Origin: Bizionia sp.
GTDB lineage: Bacteria > Bacteroidota > Bacteroidia > Flavobacteriales > Flavobacteriaceae
Direction of reading: 5' to 3'
Assembly (NCBI GenBank): GCA_018067115.1
Contig: JAGPVI010000176.1
Location: 1-15,465 of the forward strand
DNA: 15,465 bases
Shown: in pieces, positions 13,091 to 15,465 of the stretch
Position numbering within the stretch: the first letter of the stretch is position 1
Layout: each line of letters starts with the position of its first letter
Made by a program: the position numbers and the translations under genes
The notes under the pieces: model-generated
Databases searched by the model: none
Told to the model about the DNA's origin: nothing
Seen by the model: the letters and a program-made list of their open reading frames with translations, nothing else

Positions 13091-13756
13091 TTACCAGTTA
13101 ATAACTGATTTTTCTTGATCTTGTAAGATAGCATTCACCATACTAAAATGAGAATTCCCAAACCAATAACCACGGTTGGCACTTAATGGCGACGGATGGC
13201 CGGAAGATAAAATAGTATGTTTACTAGCGTCTATAAGTTTGGCTTTTTTCTTTGCGAATCCGCCCCATAGTAAAAAAATAACATCCTCATTATGATCACT
13301 TATTACTTTAATAACAGCATCGGTAAACTGCTCCCAACCTTTTTTCTGGTGACTTCCCGCTTCGTGAGCACGTACTGTGAGTGTGGCATTTAATAAAAAC
13401 ACACCTTGTTTTGCCCAGCGTTCTAAGTTTCCAGATTTAGGATATGCTTTTCCTAAATCAGCTTCAATTTCTTTAAAAATATTAATCAATGATGGCGGGT
13501 GTGCAATGCCATCGCTAACACTAAAACACAGGCCGTTAGCCTGATTAAAATTATGATAGGGATCTTGACCAATAATAACCACTTTTATCTCGTTAAACGC
13601 GCACATTTCAAAAGCTTTAAACACATCTTCTTCCGAAGGGAAACAATTTGATACCGCATAGTCTTCTTCAATAAACTGCATTAAATTAAAAAAGTATGGT
13701 TTTTGTAATTCATCTTTTAGATAGGGATTCCAAGTCTTGGGAAGCGTCAATTGCAT
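13091..13756 (-). CDS. ung: Uracil-DNA glycosylase, family 1
   Basis: The enzyme removes uracil from DNA as the first step of base-excision repair. The water-activating loop GQDPYH is at 63-68 with catalytic D65. LLNATLTV (121-128) supplies the uracil-reading N123, and the SGHPSPLSA motif supplies catalytic H187 and the minor-groove insertion loop. At 221 aa it has the full bacterial length. The residues just after GQDPYH read NFNQANGL, where most family members have G-P-x-Q-A, so the usual Gly-Pro is replaced by Asn-Phe. All key catalytic residues remain. It is a single gene converging on the lipoprotein gene and diverging from the transporter; its own promoter is not clear. Confidence 0.96.
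   Translation of the reverse strand: MQLTLPKTWNPYLKDELQKPYFFNLMQFIEEDYAVSNCFPSEEDVFKAFEMCAFNEIKVVIIGQDPYHNFNQANGLCFSVSDGIAHPPSLINIFKEIEADLGKAYPKSGNLERWAKQGVFLLNATLTVRAHEAGSHQKKGWEQFTDAVIKVISDHNEDVIFLLWGGFAKKKAKLIDASKHTILSSGHPSPLSANRGYWFGNSHFSMVNAILQDQEKSVINW
13095..13113 (+). terminator. Weak possible terminator within the 3' end of ung
   Basis: CAGTT-AAT-AACTG (13095-13107) is a 5-bp stem with a 3-nt loop, followed on the + strand by ATTTTT. It starts 24 nt after the lipoprotein stop and could end the + strand run, although it lies inside the last codons of ung on the other strand. The stem is short, so this is tentative. Confidence 0.28.
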
Positions 13757-13855
13757 ACGGTTTAGGGCTATAAATTAGAAATGTCTAAAATAATACTATC
13801 TTTAAAATTATAAAATAATTATTGCTTTTTATAGGGCTTTACTTTTTTAGAATTT

Positions 13856-13863
13856 TAAATTTG
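13856..13863 (+). promoter_or_regulatory. -7 promoter element of the YfcC-family transporter gene
   Basis: TAAATTTG is a perfect TAnnTTTG match, 39 nt before the ATG at 13903. Upstream at the expected distance the sequence is T-rich (CTTTAC near 13837-13842) but has no exact TTG. It lies in the 146-nt divergent region between ung and the transporter gene. Confidence 0.5.
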
Positions 13864-13902
13864 CAGATTAATTAACGACTTCTTTTTATTAGTATTTTGA
13901 AT

Positions 13903-15396
13903 ATGAAAAACATTAAATTTCCAACGGCGCAGACTATTTTATTAATTATAGCTGCATTAGTAACCTTATTAACATGGTTAGTTCCGGCCGGAAAATACAA
14001 TACATTAGCTTACGATTCAGCTTCAAACACATTTATTGAAGTCGCTAAAGACAAAGCCATAACCTTACCAGCAACGCAAGAAACGTTAGATGGCTTATCG
14101 ATAAAAATTCCGTTAGAAAAATTTACTAGTGGCGATATTTACAAAGCTATTAACATTCCAAATACATACCGAGAATTAGAAGCTAAACCGCAAGGTATTA
14201 CCGATTTTATAAAATCGCCAATAAAAGGGATTATAGAAGCTGCAGATATTATTTTCTTAGTTTTAATTATTGGAGGGTTAATAGGTATTATAAATAGTAC
14301 TGGTGCTTTCGATGCTGGAATAGCGTGGTTAGCACGTGTTTTAAAAGGTAGAGAATACATCTTAATTATTTTAGTAACCACCTTAATTGCTGCAGGAGGA
14401 ACTACTTTTGGACTCGCCGAAGAAACCATCGCCTTCTTTCCTATTCTAATCCCGGTTTTTCTTGCCGCCAAATACGATGCGTTAGTGGGAATAGCTTGTA
14501 TATTTATAGGCTCCTCGATTGGTACCATGTGCTCGACAATAAATCCATTTAGTACAATTATTGCTAGTGATTCGGCAGGAATAAGTTGGACAACAGGTTT
14601 ACCTGGCCGCGTTTTAATGCTAGTAAGCTGTTTAGCAATTTGTATATTTTATATTATGCGTTATGCAAAACGCGTAAAAAACGATCCAACAAAATCTATT
14701 ATTTACGATCAAAGAGAACAAATACAAGCTCTTTTTGGAGAGAAAAAAGAACAGACCGTAACCTTTACTTTGCGTTTGCGTTTAGCACTTTTTGTATTCG
14801 CGCTTTGCTTTCTAGTAATGATTATTGGCGTATCGATGTTAGATTGGTGGTTTGTAGAAATGACGTCAACCTTTTTAGTAGGTGCTATTTTAATAGGTAT
14901 TATTGCTCAAATTAGCGAGTCTACTTTTGTAGAAACGTTTGTTAAAGGGGCTGCCGATTTATTGGGTGTTGCCTTAATTATAGGTATAGCACGTGGGGTA
15001 ACAGTACTTATGGCCGACGGTTTAATTAGCGATACTATGTTGTACTATGCTAGTGGGGTTGTCGAGGGCATGTCTAAAGGATTATTCGCCAGTGTTATTA
15101 CTATGATCTATGCAGGCCTTTCCTTTTTTATACCGAGTTCTTCTGGAATGGCTGTTTTAACAATGCCAATCATGTCTCCGCTTGCAGACACTGTAAATGT
15201 GGGTCGCGAAATAGTAGTTAATGCTTATCAATATGGTTTAGGGTTGTTTTATTTAATTAACCCTACAGGATTAATATTAGCGTCTCTAGCCGTTGTAAAA
15301 GTTGGGTTTAATAAATGGTTGAAATTTATTATGCCATTATTTATAGTTTTAATTGTATTCACTTTATTGGTAATGACGGTGTCTGTTTACATCTAA
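13903..15396 (+). CDS. yfcC: YfcC/DcuC-family inner-membrane transporter
   Basis: This is a polytopic membrane protein of the DcuC (C4-dicarboxylate carrier-like) family, closest in motifs to the YfcC group, sometimes annotated as a basic amino acid antiporter; the substrate is not established. After a first membrane segment (about 8-28, ending LVPAGKY) comes an extracytoplasmic or amphipathic stretch to about residue 95. Roughly ten further hydrophobic segments follow. Conserved features include GGTTFGLAEETIAFFPIL, IGSSIGTMCSTINPFSTIIAS and, in the C-terminal half, FIPSSSGMAVLTMPIMSPLAD and YLINPTGL. The repeated Ser/Thr-Gly and Asn-Pro motifs in both halves fit the inverted-repeat design of this family. 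I chose the ATG at 13903 rather than the in-frame TTG at 13897 because it begins the usual short basic leader (MKNIKFPTAQ). The length is 497 aa. Confidence 0.9.
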   Translation: MKNIKFPTAQTILLIIAALVTLLTWLVPAGKYNTLAYDSASNTFIEVAKDKAITLPATQETLDGLSIKIPLEKFTSGDIYKAINIPNTYRELEAKPQGITDFIKSPIKGIIEAADIIFLVLIIGGLIGIINSTGAFDAGIAWLARVLKGREYILIILVTTLIAAGGTTFGLAEETIAFFPILIPVFLAAKYDALVGIACIFIGSSIGTMCSTINPFSTIIASDSAGISWTTGLPGRVLMLVSCLAICIFYIMRYAKRVKNDPTKSIIYDQREQIQALFGEKKEQTVTFTLRLRLALFVFALCFLVMIIGVSMLDWWFVEMTSTFLVGAILIGIIAQISESTFVETFVKGAADLLGVALIIGIARGVTVLMADGLISDTMLYYASGVVEGMSKGLFASVITMIYAGLSFFIPSSSGMAVLTMPIMSPLADTVNVGREIVVNAYQYGLGLFYLINPTGLILASLAVVKVGFNKWLKFIMPLFIVLIVFTLLVMTVSVYI

Positions 15397-15465
15397 TTCA
15401 GTGTTTATAAATACAAATGTTTTTCTAAATTTTAAATTGGTGTTTACCATAATTAATAAGCGATT

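Noticed and set aside
13897..13902. TTG start for the transporter gene two codons upstream of the ATG
   Set aside because: The ATG at 13903 gives the usual short basic N-terminus, and nothing favours the rarer TTG.
14139..14528. Long open frame antisense to the transporter gene, and similar frames opposite topB, rluE and E1
   Set aside because: They overlap strongly supported genes, show no family motifs and have compositions expected of reverse-complement coding DNA.

Overview
The window looks like chromosomal DNA from a marine-type member of the Flavobacteriaceae (Bacteroidota). The evidence is the low G+C content, the near absence of Shine-Dalgarno sequences, several copies of the Bacteroidota -7 promoter hexamer-like element (TAnnTTTG), flavobacterial signal peptides ending in NAQ, a lipoprotein with an acidic post-cysteine tail, a fused alpha/beta E1 dehydrogenase, and a bacterial SUI1/YciH protein next to a DUF1835 protein. 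No species can be named from the sequence alone. No rRNA, tRNA, CRISPR array, transposase, integrase, phage gene or recognisable defence system was seen. The content is mainly housekeeping with several poorly characterised genes.

Layout. 1-80 holds the last codons of an unidentified + strand gene, followed by an AT-rich spacer with a short triplicated heptamer. 283-3184 is a two-gene + operon, topB (DNA topoisomerase III) and an RluE-type rRNA pseudouridine synthase, overlapping by 11 nt. 3334-4767 (+) encodes a YbdG-like MscS-family mechanosensitive channel. It converges on a strong, apparently bidirectional terminator (4797-4831) with a - strand gene for a cold-shock-domain protein with a basic N-terminal extension (4850-5308). 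5404-6105 (-) encodes a secreted protein I do not recognise. 6270-8276 (-) is a single-chain 2-oxoacid dehydrogenase E1 (alpha+beta), probably for branched-chain 2-oxoacids, with its own terminator at 6214-6248.

A divergent promoter region (8277-8404) separates E1 from a long + strand run: a 2OG-Fe(II) oxygenase (8405-9355), a SUI1/YciH protein (9411-9743), a DUF1835 protein (9747-10688), a uridine-phosphorylase-like enzyme (10678-11547), a cytosolic substrate-binding-protein-like protein (11592-12446) and a small lipoprotein (12481-13071). Gaps are 55, 3, -11, 44 and 34 nt and no terminator or promoter is visible inside the run, so it may be one transcript. ung (uracil-DNA glycosylase, -) converges on it at 13091-13756. 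A second divergent region precedes a YfcC/DcuC-family membrane transporter (13903-15396, +).

Functionally the window combines DNA maintenance (topB, ung), RNA/translation (RluE-like, cold-shock protein, SUI1), nucleoside and 2-oxoacid metabolism, and envelope functions. The part with most unknown biology is 9411-12446. There a translation-factor homologue, a DUF1835 protein, a nucleoside phosphorylase and a leaderless periplasmic-binding-protein fold are tightly linked. Nothing here proves a new system; that cluster and the unrecognised secreted protein are the best candidates for follow-up.
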